The notes beneath the pieces are model-generated. The model had not been told where the DNA came from and made no database searches. It worked only from the letters and a program-made list of their open reading frames with translations. A DNA stretch of 64,000 nt, from assembly GCA_934454145.1 (NCBI GenBank), contig CAKSFT010000005.1:62001-126000 (forward strand), read 5' to 3'. Shown here in pieces: positions 51,406-60,853 of this stretch. How positions within the stretch are numbered: the first letter of the stretch is position 1; every line of letters begins with the position of its first letter. Source of the stretch: an uncultured Clostridia bacterium (GTDB taxonomy: Bacteria > Bacillota > Clostridia > UBA1381). The position numbers and the translations under genes were made by a program.

Positions 51406-52506
51406 TTAACCTGATATCAGCACCTCTGCCAGGGTCGCTGCCATATACTTTGCCCCGGTTTTTGCTTCGTCAAGTGTGTTTCCGTTTGAACCGATTTCAA
51501 CTATCAGCGCACCCTTCGACACTTGCTGGTTAAATCTTTCCTTTCTCATTATTATCGGGCGCATAAGCCCCGGATAATTTTTGTTTGCGTAATCTTGCAA
51601 TTTGCACGCAAGGCGCATGTTTTCCTGCCAGTTGTCATGCGTAAGCTTTGCATTTGTCCCCACGACAAACATGCACTGCGCCGACTTTTCTCCGCAGACC
51701 TCTGCCGCAACCTTTATTTTTGTCCCGTCAGCGCGTACAATTCCGTCACGGTGCAAGTCAAGGACAACCTTTATCGAAGGGTATTTTTGCAGATTGTTTT
51801 TGACAGTGCTCATAGAGCGCGTATAAGCTCCGTTGAAGGACGGGTAATCATGCACCGTGGTGTCATGTATTGTTTTTATCCCTTTTTCCTCCAAAACACT
51901 GCAAAAAACATCACCCACCGCCGTCACATTGCGTGATGCGTCGGTGCTTCTGTCACTGTCGCTTGCGGAATATTTTGTTTTCCCCGCATCAGTGAAACTT
52001 TCGGTTGTGTGGGTGTGGATTACCAGCACTTGCGGGCCTTCTCCCTCCGGTTTTATTTTCAGCGGTTCTGCCAAAAGCGCCTGAGGGTCAACCGCAATGC
52101 CGGCAAGGTTTGAAATTTCCATACCGCGTGCCGCATTCACTTCATTTATGTTGTGTTGCGGTGACGCAGTCTGTTGCGGCTCGCTTTCCGGCACTGCCGA
52201 TTCGCTGCTGAGCGGCGCCGCCTCTGCGCTATACAGTGCATGATATCTGTACAGGATTGTTTTTTTGTCGTCAAAATCAAAACCCCAGATTTTATCACAC
52301 ATACTCTTCAAATCAAGCTTTCCGGCATGAAACCGGTGCGAAACCATGCTTTTCCCGTATTCTGTGCCCGGCGCCGGCAATTTTGAAACCGCACATGCCA
52401 GTGCAAAAACCGCCGCAAGCACACAAAAAAACACCAGCACCGCGGCAGCCTTTTTTATTCCCGTCCCGGTTATCACCACTGTGCGAATCCTCTTCTTTTG
52501 ATACAT
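51406..52506 (-). CDS. spoIIP: Stage II sporulation protein P
   Basis: 366 residues. A cytoplasmic start (MYQKKRIRTVVI) and a membrane helix (~20-40) are followed by a linker rich in Ser, Pro and Gln, and then the zinc amidase/endopeptidase domain: VLVIHTHTTESF, VVLDLHRDG, and a C-terminal GALIVEIGSNGNT. SpoIIP cuts septal peptidoglycan with SpoIID during engulfment. Its presence marks the organism as a likely endospore former. Expression from a sigma-E promoter is expected, but I could not place one with confidence. Confidence 0.96.
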   Translation of the reverse strand: MYQKKRIRTVVITGTGIKKAAAVLVFFCVLAAVFALACAVSKLPAPGTEYGKSMVSHRFHAGKLDLKSMCDKIWGFDFDDKKTILYRYHALYSAEAAPLSSESAVPESEPQQTASPQHNINEVNAARGMEISNLAGIAVDPQALLAEPLKIKPEGEGPQVLVIHTHTTESFTDAGKTKYSASDSDRSTDASRNVTAVGDVFCSVLEEKGIKTIHDTTVHDYPSFNGAYTRSMSTVKNNLQKYPSIKVVLDLHRDGIVRADGTKIKVAAEVCGEKSAQCMFVVGTNAKLTHDNWQENMRLACKLQDYANKNYPGLMRPIIMRKERFNQQVSKGALIVEIGSNGNTLDEAKTGAKYMAATLAEVLISG

Positions 52507-52630
52507 TTCTCCACTTCCCCTTAAAAAGTCTTACTAAAAACATATTCTGCATATTTTCAAAATATCACTGTAATTTGCGGACTGCAAATTTCATATATTT
52601 AAAGCAGTAATTATGAATGGAGGCATATGC

Positions 52631-53713
52631 ATGTCAAACTATATTGTCAAATATAACGACATTACCCAACATTATTTTTACATTCCGAACCAGGGACTGT
52701 GTGTGCGCAGCAAAAGCCACAGCATATGGCAAAACCACAAACCCGTATACCGTGACTGCAACGGTGTTTTTTCTGTATTTACTGACCCGAACGGCGCCCT
52801 GCACGCCATATGCACCAATCCGCAAAACGAGCTTATCTACCTTTCTCACCGCCACGGCACCTGGCAAAGCTGTGCAATAACCCGATTAAAAGAAGACATG
52901 AAAGTCCTTGACATAAACATCTTTGAAACGCAAATAGGTCTGAATCTGCTTTACACTGCCGTATATCTCGGCGAAACCCTTCTTATTCATTGCGTTCTCG
53001 GCGACAATGCCCTCCCCGATACGCTTGACCGTCTTTCCTCGCCGGAGTTTTTCTTTTTCCGCGGACGCGTATATTACACCAACACTTCGGGGGTTTTGGG
53101 CTACCGCGACATAAGCGACGGCAAAGCCGACAACTTCAACCGCCTTGTTCCCGGCGGCACAATGCCGTATCTTTACACCCGCCAAGGCACGGATATGATT
53201 GTGTACAAAAAGGGAAGTGGTATATACTTCCAGAACCGCCCTGTCATTGATGACGAATATGCCAAAAACCCAATTCTTGCCGGCAATCACAATCAGCTTT
53301 TGCTGATGTGGCAAAACGGGGACTTTGTGCGATATATCGTCAGCACAGACGGCGGCACAAAATGGAGCGGCATTATGCAATATGTAAATTCCGGCAAAAG
53401 CGCCCAGATTTATAATGTTATAAACAACAGCCGTCTGTACCTCTATTTTGGCACACATTCCGGAACAGATTTGCACATATACGGCAAAAACGATATTTTT
53501 GAACCGGACCCCGAGCCGCACCAAGCCGCGCAATCCATATCCGATTCGATTGCTGACCCGAACATGGTTACACGTCTGAAAATCATGATTGAAATGCAAA
53601 AAAAAGAAATTGCGGACCTGAAAAAACAAATTGAACTGTCGGGACAGGCGCACCCCGACGCACATGACATTGCCGACAAAAACAATGCGCAAAAAGACGA
53701 CACAACAGTTTAA
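52631..53713 (+). CDS. Uncharacterised protein, probable beta-propeller with C-terminal coiled coil
   Basis: 360 residues from the ATG at 52631 (GGAGG upstream; the ATG at 52613 has none). Residues ~1-300 show recurring beta-strand blocks of about 45 residues with patterns such as DPNGALHAICTN, NELIYLSHRHGTWQSC, GIMQYVNSGKSAQIYNVINNSRLYLYF, which suggest a sialidase- or YncE-like propeller. A linker rich in Pro and Ala follows, then a short coiled coil (MVTRLKIMIEMQKKEIADLKKQIELSG) and an acidic end. No signal peptide or membrane helix is visible. It is divergent from spoIIP, so a sporulation link is possible. Function unknown. Confidence 0.8.
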   Translation: MSNYIVKYNDITQHYFYIPNQGLCVRSKSHSIWQNHKPVYRDCNGVFSVFTDPNGALHAICTNPQNELIYLSHRHGTWQSCAITRLKEDMKVLDINIFETQIGLNLLYTAVYLGETLLIHCVLGDNALPDTLDRLSSPEFFFFRGRVYYTNTSGVLGYRDISDGKADNFNRLVPGGTMPYLYTRQGTDMIVYKKGSGIYFQNRPVIDDEYAKNPILAGNHNQLLLMWQNGDFVRYIVSTDGGTKWSGIMQYVNSGKSAQIYNVINNSRLYLYFGTHSGTDLHIYGKNDIFEPDPEPHQAAQSISDSIADPNMVTRLKIMIEMQKKEIADLKKQIELSGQAHPDAHDIADKNNAQKDDTTV

Positions 53714-53869
53714 ATTTTTTTGTTTTTCCTTTTTATCTACAAAATATTTTACGATTTTACAAAGAATTACAGTATGTTTTGTCGTATATGGTAAAACGCT
53801 TTTTATGGACTTTTGCCCGTATTTATATTATAATTTTTTATGCAATAAAAAATATGAAGGGTGAAAATA

Positions 53870-54205
53870 ATGAAAAAATTCTTGTATGACAAAGCAACAG
53901 TACAAACCATCGAAGATGACGAACGCATCAGACTACAGTATTTCCTGCTGGAAGACGAAATCGAAATTGATTCGTGTTTTTTAAAATGCTATGGATTTGA
54001 AATAAAGAAAACCTCGTTTTGCGGTTCTTTGGAATTGTCCGAAGTGAAACAAATCCAAAACGTGTTTTTCAACCACAAAGAAGCAACGGACTTCCTGAAG
54101 AAAATTGCCGCCGCACGTGTGACGCCCATGACGTTGTCGGGGATTCTGGAAGATTACATATCAGACGCCATACATTCCGAAAACAGACTTCCTGTTATGG
54201 TATAA
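53870..54205 (+). CDS. Small conserved protein of unknown function (DUF6514-like)
   Basis: 111 residues from the ATG at 53870 with AAGG 9 nt upstream (a GTG at 53861 is less likely). It contains EIEIDSCFLKCYGFEIKK, an EVKQIQNVFFNHKEATDFLKKIAAARVTPMTLSGILEDYIS segment and no membrane helix, which fits small Clostridia-specific proteins. The assignment to DUF6514 is from memory of the pattern. It is monocistronic, ending at a strong hairpin. Confidence 0.75.
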   Translation: MKKFLYDKATVQTIEDDERIRLQYFLLEDEIEIDSCFLKCYGFEIKKTSFCGSLELSEVKQIQNVFFNHKEATDFLKKIAAARVTPMTLSGILEDYISDAIHSENRLPVMV

Positions 54206-54215
54206 AAAAGCTTTT

Positions 54216-54261
54216 AAAAAATGGGACTGTAAAAAATCATTTTTTTACAGTCCCATTTTTT
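54216..54261. terminator. Bidirectional terminator between the small gene and prsA-like gene
   Basis: AAATGGGACTGTAAAAAA / TTTTTTACAGTCCCATTT with a short loop and a T-tail on the plus strand; convergent genes. Confidence 0.85.
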
Positions 54262-54262
54262 A

Positions 54263-55252
54263 TTATTTAATTTTATTGTATTCTTCTGTATTCTTGGTGA
54301 CAGTAATTTTATATTTTTCTGTCAATCCTTCTATATATTTTTTAAATTTTTCAGTATACAGTGCATTTGATATGACGCTCTTGCACGAATCCGCGTCAAG
54401 CTCAAGCCTCTTTATGATGTGATATCCATAGCTTGATTCCACAAACCCGATTTCTCCGGGTTTCAATGACTTGACGCAATCTTCAAAATCCTTCACCATC
54501 TCGCCCGAGGTGAATACATATCCGTCCGGGTTTGATTTTGAGCCCGGGTCCTCCGAATAGGTCGAAACCAATGTGTCAAAATCTTCGCCGTTCTTTGCAC
54601 GCGCAAGGACATCGTCTGCACTCTTCTTTTTCTGTGCAATTTCTTCAGCCGAAAGCGGCTTCTTTGTGTTTGGGTCCTGTGTCAGGAACAACACGTGCTT
54701 TGCCCTCATATACTGACTTTCCAGTTCCTCTTTATGCTCGTCAAAATACGCCTTTATATCGCTGTCGCTTACAGACTCTTCCTCAACCATTTTCTTTTGC
54801 AGCTTATTCATATAAAGCATTGATTCACAAACAAGGTTCATCAAATCCTCACTGTCCTCATACTGGTCAAAATATGCCGCCTTTATCTGTGATTTGAGAT
54901 TTTTCATCTCATCATCGGTATAAGAAAGACCCATCTTTTTTGCGATTTCTATACTGGACAAATACTGCACCGCACTCTTGTATGCTCTCTCTTTGGCAAT
55001 GTCAATCGCTTTCTTGCCCTCAATTTCCGTTGTTTCCCAGCTGGCATCTTCTGAAAGCTCCGTCCCCTGCATCTGATTCTTTATGTCGTCCAAAAAGAAA
55101 CTGAACTGGCTTGACGTCATCTCCGTGCCGCCCACCTTGAGCACAATCCCCTCTCCCAAATCCACAGCCTCGTCATTCCCCTTTTCGGGCTTTGTACACG
55201 CTGACATAAACACCATACACACTATCAATGCAGACAGTATAGTTTTTTTCAT
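54263..55252 (-). CDS. PrsA-like peptidyl-prolyl isomerase lipoprotein
   Basis: 329 residues from the ATG at 55252 (GAGGAG upstream). The signal peptide ends in MSAC with Cys19 as the lipid site. A SurA-like helical domain flanks a parvulin (PpiC) domain at ~195-290: YMRAKHVLFLTQD...GEDFDTLVSTYSEDPGSKSNPDGYVFTSGEMVKDFEDCVKSLKPGEIGFVESSYGYHIIKRL. It folds exported proteins on the outer face of the membrane. It follows mfd, as in several Clostridia. Confidence 0.93.
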   Translation of the reverse strand: MKKTILSALIVCMVFMSACTKPEKGNDEAVDLGEGIVLKVGGTEMTSSQFSFFLDDIKNQMQGTELSEDASWETTEIEGKKAIDIAKERAYKSAVQYLSSIEIAKKMGLSYTDDEMKNLKSQIKAAYFDQYEDSEDLMNLVCESMLYMNKLQKKMVEEESVSDSDIKAYFDEHKEELESQYMRAKHVLFLTQDPNTKKPLSAEEIAQKKKSADDVLARAKNGEDFDTLVSTYSEDPGSKSNPDGYVFTSGEMVKDFEDCVKSLKPGEIGFVESSYGYHIIKRLELDADSCKSVISNALYTEKFKKYIEGLTEKYKITVTKNTEEYNKIK

Positions 55253-55310
55253 ATCAAAAACACTCCTCATAAAATTTAGCATATTAAAAATTCTGTCTTA
55301 TTATTATACA

Positions 55311-58300
55311 TCATTTTTTGTCATTCTTCAATGAAAATATATGATGTAATAAAAATTTAATATTGTCTGTTGCTTTGTTTTTAGCCTTTGGGCGGTAAGT
55401 TATGATTGGGTTTTGTGCCGAAGGCGATACGGTGATTTCCCCCGGCATGGTCTTTATCAAACCCATCACAATCCCGGCATCGTCAAAGCCTTCGCCCGGT
55501 TTCAGGCGCACAATCCCCTCTTTTGCCGAAACCTCGGAAAATCCCAGTTCTGTTGCCCATGCTTTCAGCAGCGCAATATCCATGAGGTTTATCACACTCT
55601 TCGACGGCTCCCCAAAGCGGTCGATAAGCTCGTCAAGCATTTCCGCCTTGTCCTCCTCCGTTTCTATCACCGATATTTTCTTATAAACATCAATCCTGTG
55701 GTTGACATTTTTTATATATCCTTCCGGAATATACGCATCAATCTGCACATCAATCACCGCGGGCTCCTGCTCTTTTTCTTTTCTGCCCTGCAAGGTGTTC
55801 ACGCTTTCCTTCAGAATTTTGCAGTACATGTCATACCCCACGGCGTCCATGTGCCCGTGCTGCTGTGCACCAAGGATATTGCCCGCGCCCCTTATTTCCA
55901 AATCACGCATCGCAATCTTAAACCCGGAGCCAAATTCGGTAAACTCGCTGATTGCGCGCAATCTCTTTTGTGCCACGTCTGTGAGTGTCCCGTCTTTGCG
56001 ATAAGTCAGATATGCATATGCGCTTCTGTTTGAGCGCCCGACTCTGCCCCTCAGCTGATAAAGCTGGGCAAGTCCCATTCTGTCCGCATTCTCGATGATG
56101 ATTGTATTTGCATTGGGTATGTCAAGCCCTGTTTCTATGATTGTGGTGCACACAAGCACATCACAGCGCCCCTCCACCATGTCATACATTATGTCCTCAA
56201 GCTCTTCTTCATTCATTTTCCCGTGACCCACAAGAATGTTTGCCTCGGGGATTGCCTTTTTCAGCCCTTCCGCCACACGGTATATTCCCCTCACACGGTT
56301 ATACAGATAAAACACCTGTCCCCCTCTTGCGACTTCACGTCTTATTGCGTCGTGTATCACTTCATCATCATGCTCCAAAACATATGTCTGCACGGGATAT
56401 CTGTTTTCGGGCGGTTCTTCCAAAAGGCTCATGTCCCTGACATTTATCATCGACATATGCAGAGTCCTCGGTATCGGCGTTGCCGTCATGGACAGCACAT
56501 CTATGTCTTTTTTCAGTTCCTTCAGGCGTTCCTTGTCCGAAACACCGAAACGCTGTTCTTCGTCAATGATCAGCAGCCCCAGGTCACGGAACTTCACATC
56601 TTTTTGTATAAGCCTGTGCGTGCCGATAATTATGTCAATCTCTCCGCTTTTCAGTTTTTTCAAAATTTCTTCCTGTTGCTTTGGTGTGCGGAATCTTGAC
56701 AGCATCTCCACCTTTATTGGAAAATCCTCCATGCGCCTGCAAAATGTGTCATAGTGCTGCATCGCCAGAATCGTGGTTGGGCACAGATATGCCACCTGTT
56801 TTGAATCTGCCGCCGCCTTGAATGCCGCCCTAAGCGCCACTTCTGTCTTGCCGTATCCCACGTCGCCGCACAGCAGCCTGTCCATGGGGTGCGGTTTTTC
56901 CATGTCCTGTTTAACCTCTTCTATGCTTCTCAGCTGGTCCTCCGTTTCGGTGTACAAAAACTTGTCTTCAAAATCCCTTTGCCACGGAGTGTCGCCCGAG
57001 AAGGCATAGCCTTTTCCGTTTTGGCGTTCGGCATAAAGTGCAACAAGCTGTTTTGCCATGTCGTCGGTTGACTTTTTCACCTTTGCCTTTGTCTTGGACC
57101 AGTCCGTGCCGCCCAGTGAATTTACTTTCACCTTCTTGTCCGTGCTGCCGATATATTTATAGAGGAAATCCATCTGTTCAACAGGGACATACAAAACATC
57201 GGTGCCATGATACTGAATTTTCAGATAATCCTTTGTTATTCCGTTTACATGCATTTTGTGCATGCCCATATACTGCCCGATTCCATGGCTTTGGTGCACA
57301 ACATAGTCGCCCGGGTTTATGTCTGTATAAGATTTTATCCTTTGTGTGTTTTCTTTTTTGCGCCTTTTTCTCGACGATTTTGCCTCAAAAATTTCCTTGT
57401 CCGAGATGACAACAATCTTCAGAGTGGGATATTCAAACCCTTTTTTCAGCTCACCCTTCAGCACCGTCACTTCGCCCTCACAAAACTCTGTGCCATCGCC
57501 TATATATCTGCATTTTATTCCCTTGTCATTTATGCTCCCTGCAAGGTTTTCGCCGCGGCTTCTGTTTCCTGCCGGCAGCAAAACCGTATATTTTTCCTCT
57601 GCCCACCTTTTCAAATCTTCATAAAGATAATCAATTTTGCCGTGAAAGCTCACCGTTGTTCCCGATTTGAAATTGAACACAGCACTGTATTTATAGTCAA
57701 TGTTGCTGTGCACAAGCGGATTTATGGCAACAAATCTGCACGACGCAAAAATCTTTTTTATTTTTGTATAATCGCCATAATATCCGTATTTGCTTATAAG
57801 CGGTATTCCGTTTTCCCTCAGCGCCGAAAGCTGTTCCCCTTCTTCCCAGCCCAGCGACTTGACGCGTTCCGCAATTCTTTTCGGTTCTGCCAGAAAAACA
57901 AAATCCCCTTCACGCAAATATTCTGCCAAAGTCGGCACTCCGCCGTAGACAAGCGGAACATATCTGTCAATAGCCGTAATCGTCCCGTTCTGCAATATGA
58001 GTTCTGTGTCCGCCTCTATGTTTTCGACAAGTTTTTCATATTCCGCACCTTTTTTGGCAAGCTTCTTCGCCTCGCCCCTCAGTGCAGCAACAAGCTTTTT
58101 GCGGTCTTCTTCATTCATCACCGCCTCACGACACGGGATTATCTCTGCTCTTTCGACATTTTCCAGTGTCCTCTGCGACATTGCGTCAAACATTCTCACA
58201 GAATCTATCTCAGTGTCAAAAAATTCTATCCTGACAGGGTTTTGATAGTTTGGCGAAAATATATCCACAATCCCCCCTCTTACAGAGAATTGCCCTATTC

Positions 58301-58787
58301 CTTCCACCATGTCCTCCTTGAAATAACCCATGTCCAGAAGCCGCTGAGAAATTTGTGAAATTTCCGCCTCCTCCCCGGTGCAGACAGAAAAACTGCACTT
58401 TTCATATCTTTCTTTTGGGATTGTGTATGACAGCAAAGCTTCTATGGACGTGACAACTGTCACACACTCCTCACGCCAAAGCTTATCAACCGCAGACAGG
58501 CGTTCCCGCTCAGCATCCCTTGCCGTTGCGTCTATATTATAAAAAACATAGTCCTTCGGCGGAAAATACACCGCATTGCCGTCAAAGAATTTTATGTCGG
58601 AATAAACCGCCCTTGCCTCCATGTCACTGTAAGCAGCCACAATCGCGCGCTTACCGTGCGACAATTGATATACAAACTGCGCCTGTGCCGCCCCGACAAG
58701 CCCCGTGGCAGAAACCGCGCCTTTTTCCACTGCTGTCCGGAGCTGTCTGTATTCGTCATATCCGTCCAAAAGATTTGTAAAATTCAT
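55311..58787 (-). CDS. mfd: Transcription-repair coupling factor Mfd
   Basis: 1158 residues, full length: UvrB-homology N-terminus (GAAQAQFVYQL...), RNA-polymerase interaction domain (INPGDYVVHQSHGIGQYMGMHKM), SF2 translocase with LLCGDVGYGKTEVA, IIDEEQRFG and SMTATPIPRTLHMS, then the TRG motif (MYCKILKE... at the C-terminal TRCF domain). It removes stalled RNA polymerase and recruits UvrA. It sits between pth and prsA in the standard order. Confidence 0.98.
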   Translation of the reverse strand: MNFTNLLDGYDEYRQLRTAVEKGAVSATGLVGAAQAQFVYQLSHGKRAIVAAYSDMEARAVYSDIKFFDGNAVYFPPKDYVFYNIDATARDAERERLSAVDKLWREECVTVVTSIEALLSYTIPKERYEKCSFSVCTGEEAEISQISQRLLDMGYFKEDMVEGIGQFSVRGGIVDIFSPNYQNPVRIEFFDTEIDSVRMFDAMSQRTLENVERAEIIPCREAVMNEEDRKKLVAALRGEAKKLAKKGAEYEKLVENIEADTELILQNGTITAIDRYVPLVYGGVPTLAEYLREGDFVFLAEPKRIAERVKSLGWEEGEQLSALRENGIPLISKYGYYGDYTKIKKIFASCRFVAINPLVHSNIDYKYSAVFNFKSGTTVSFHGKIDYLYEDLKRWAEEKYTVLLPAGNRSRGENLAGSINDKGIKCRYIGDGTEFCEGEVTVLKGELKKGFEYPTLKIVVISDKEIFEAKSSRKRRKKENTQRIKSYTDINPGDYVVHQSHGIGQYMGMHKMHVNGITKDYLKIQYHGTDVLYVPVEQMDFLYKYIGSTDKKVKVNSLGGTDWSKTKAKVKKSTDDMAKQLVALYAERQNGKGYAFSGDTPWQRDFEDKFLYTETEDQLRSIEEVKQDMEKPHPMDRLLCGDVGYGKTEVALRAAFKAAADSKQVAYLCPTTILAMQHYDTFCRRMEDFPIKVEMLSRFRTPKQQEEILKKLKSGEIDIIIGTHRLIQKDVKFRDLGLLIIDEEQRFGVSDKERLKELKKDIDVLSMTATPIPRTLHMSMINVRDMSLLEEPPENRYPVQTYVLEHDDEVIHDAIRREVARGGQVFYLYNRVRGIYRVAEGLKKAIPEANILVGHGKMNEEELEDIMYDMVEGRCDVLVCTTIIETGLDIPNANTIIIENADRMGLAQLYQLRGRVGRSNRSAYAYLTYRKDGTLTDVAQKRLRAISEFTEFGSGFKIAMRDLEIRGAGNILGAQQHGHMDAVGYDMYCKILKESVNTLQGRKEKEQEPAVIDVQIDAYIPEGYIKNVNHRIDVYKKISVIETEEDKAEMLDELIDRFGEPSKSVINLMDIALLKAWATELGFSEVSAKEGIVRLKPGEGFDDAGIVMGLIKTMPGEITVSPSAQNPIITYRPKAKNKATDNIKFLLHHIFSLKNDKK

Positions 58788-58824
58788 TGCTCATCTCTCC
58801 CCAAAAAATCCTGTACAGCACCAA

Positions 58825-58870
58825 AACCGACCCCCGAAAAACACCGGGGGTGTTTTTCGGGCAGTCGGTT
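58825..58870 (-). terminator. Hairpin between pth and mfd
   Basis: CCCGAAAAACACC / GGTGTTTTTCGGG (58833-58845 with 58849-58861) around GGG, extended by AAACCGA/TCGGTTT outside. Only a TTTT tail follows on the minus strand, so termination may be partial. Confidence 0.6.
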
Positions 58871-58900
58871 TAAACAACTCTATTTGCCTTTCGGCTTTTG

Positions 58901-59470
58901 TCATTTAAGTCCGTTATACTTATTCATCGCATAACCGGCATCTTCCTTTATAATGTCAGAAACAGCACTCATTGCCCTTGTTATCGCGGTTTCCATAACC
59001 GGAATGTCATTCTTGCCGAATTTGCCCAACACAAAATCCGCCAAATCCCATTCATCGGTTTTCGGCGCGCCGACACCCATTCTTATCCTGACAAATTCTT
59101 CGGAACGCAGATTGTATATTATCGACTTCAAGCCGTTGTGCCCTCCGGCGCCGCCCTTTGCCCTTATGCGGATTTTGCCTGTTTCCAGCGCAATGTCATC
59201 GCATATCACAATTACATTCTCGGGCATTATTTTATAATATTCGCAGATTTCTCTCACACTGTTTCCCGAAAGATTCATATACGTCTGCGGTTTCAGCAAC
59301 ACAACCTTTTCACCGGCAATGTTACATTCGCCGTATACAGCCTTGAACTTTATTTTGTTTATCTTCACGCTCATGCTTGCCGCCATATAATCTATTACTT
59401 CAAAACCGATATTATGACGGGTCATGCGATATTCATTCCCCGGGTTTCCCAAACCTACAACTACATACAT
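58901..59470 (-). CDS. pth: Peptidyl-tRNA hydrolase
   Basis: 189 residues: VVVGLGNPGNEYRMTRHNIGFEVID (catalytic His20), KPQTYMNLSGNSV, ICDDIALETGKIRIRAKGGAGGHNGLKSI, and VRIRMGVGAP. It recycles tRNA from prematurely released peptidyl-tRNA. It begins directly after glmU's stop, in the same operon. Confidence 0.98.
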   Translation of the reverse strand: MYVVVGLGNPGNEYRMTRHNIGFEVIDYMAASMSVKINKIKFKAVYGECNIAGEKVVLLKPQTYMNLSGNSVREICEYYKIMPENVIVICDDIALETGKIRIRAKGGAGGHNGLKSIIYNLRSEEFVRIRMGVGAPKTDEWDLADFVLGKFGKNDIPVMETAITRAMSAVSDIIKEDAGYAMNKYNGLK

Positions 59471-59471
59471 T

Positions 59472-60830
59472 TTATTTTCTTCTGTCCTTCCATTCTTTTT
59501 TCACAACCTGCCTTGCCCTTGCAATTGCAAGGCTTTCCTCCGGCACTGTGTCTGTTATTGTAGAGCCTGCCGCGGTATAACCGCCGTTTTCCACCGTCAC
59601 CGGCGCCACCAGGTTTGTGTTGCAGCCGATGAAGCAATCGTCGCCGATTGTTGTCCTGTATTTTTTCTTCCCGTCATAGTTGACCGTCACCGTGCCGCAG
59701 CCAAAGTTTACACGTTTGCCCACGTCAGAATCACCGACATATGTAAGGTGGGAAATCTTGGTTCCGTCGTCCACGTTTGAATTTTTTATTTCCACAAAAT
59801 CCCCGACCCTGACATTTTTCCCGACATTGCTGTTTGGCCTCAGGTATGCAAAAGGTCCCACACTCGTCCCGGCGCCGACCTTGGAATCAATAATAACAGA
59901 GCTCAATATATTCACATCATCTGCAATTTCAGAATTATCGATTTGTGTGTTCATGCCAATTGTGCAGCGTTCCCCAATCTTTGTTCCGCTTTTGATTATA
60001 GCCCCCGGATAAATCACCGTATCCTTGCCAATCTCGACATTGCTTTCTATTATCGTCGACTCCGGCAAAATAAATGTGACGCCGTTTTTCATGTGAGCCT
60101 TGTTGATTCTCCCCTGCATGATATGCTCTGCCTCAGAAAGCTGAACACGGTCGTTTATGCCGCGGATTTCATCTTCATCTTTTATCACATATGCCCCAAT
60201 CTTTTTTCCTTCGGTCAAAAGAATCTCCAGCGTGTCGGTAAGGTAATATTCACCCTGTGCATTGTTCGGGGTAAGCTTTCCCAAAGCATCTGCAAGTGCC
60301 TCCGCCGTGAATACATACATGCCCGAGTTTATCTCGCGGATTTCCTTTTCTTTTTCGGCGGCATCCTTGTCCTCGACAATCTTGACAACATTCCCGGCAG
60401 AGTCCCTCACAATTCTGCCATATCCCGACGCATCGGGGAGAACTGCCGTTATCACAGTTGCGCTGTTTCCCGATTTTTCATGGAATTCCTTGCACTTTTT
60501 CACCGATTCCGCCGTGATAAGCGGCAAATCGCCGTTTAATACAATCACAATCCCGTCATTGATATATTGTTTTGCCTGCATAACCGCATGCCCGGTCCCT
60601 TTTTGTTCCTTTTGCAGTACATATTTCAGGCTAGTGCCCAAAGCCGCCTCCACCATGTCCGCCTTGTGCCCCACAACCGCGACAACCTCTTCCGCACCGG
60701 CGCCCTTCGCCGCCTCTGCAACCCACGCCGCCAAAGCCTTGCCGCACACCTTATGCAGAACCTTCGGGGTTTCGGATTTCATTCTTGTCCCCATTCCTGC
60801 CGCCAAAATTACCGCCGTTAATTTGCTCAT
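59472..60830 (-). CDS. glmU: Bifunctional UDP-N-acetylglucosamine pyrophosphorylase / glucosamine-1-phosphate acetyltransferase
   Basis: 452 residues. The N-terminal uridylyltransferase has VILAAGMGTRMKSETPKVL, KGTGHAVMQA and LNGDLPLI; the C-terminal left-handed beta-helix of hexapeptide repeats (ILSSVIIDSKVGAGTSVGPFAYLRPNSNVGK, GCGTVTVNYDGKKKYRT) carries the acetyltransferase. It makes UDP-GlcNAc for the cell wall. It heads the glmU-pth-mfd group. Confidence 0.98.
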   Translation of the reverse strand: MSKLTAVILAAGMGTRMKSETPKVLHKVCGKALAAWVAEAAKGAGAEEVVAVVGHKADMVEAALGTSLKYVLQKEQKGTGHAVMQAKQYINDGIVIVLNGDLPLITAESVKKCKEFHEKSGNSATVITAVLPDASGYGRIVRDSAGNVVKIVEDKDAAEKEKEIREINSGMYVFTAEALADALGKLTPNNAQGEYYLTDTLEILLTEGKKIGAYVIKDEDEIRGINDRVQLSEAEHIMQGRINKAHMKNGVTFILPESTIIESNVEIGKDTVIYPGAIIKSGTKIGERCTIGMNTQIDNSEIADDVNILSSVIIDSKVGAGTSVGPFAYLRPNSNVGKNVRVGDFVEIKNSNVDDGTKISHLTYVGDSDVGKRVNFGCGTVTVNYDGKKKYRTTIGDDCFIGCNTNLVAPVTVENGGYTAAGSTITDTVPEESLAIARARQVVKKEWKDRRK

Positions 60831-60853
60831 ATTCCTCTCTCCTCAAAAAAAAT

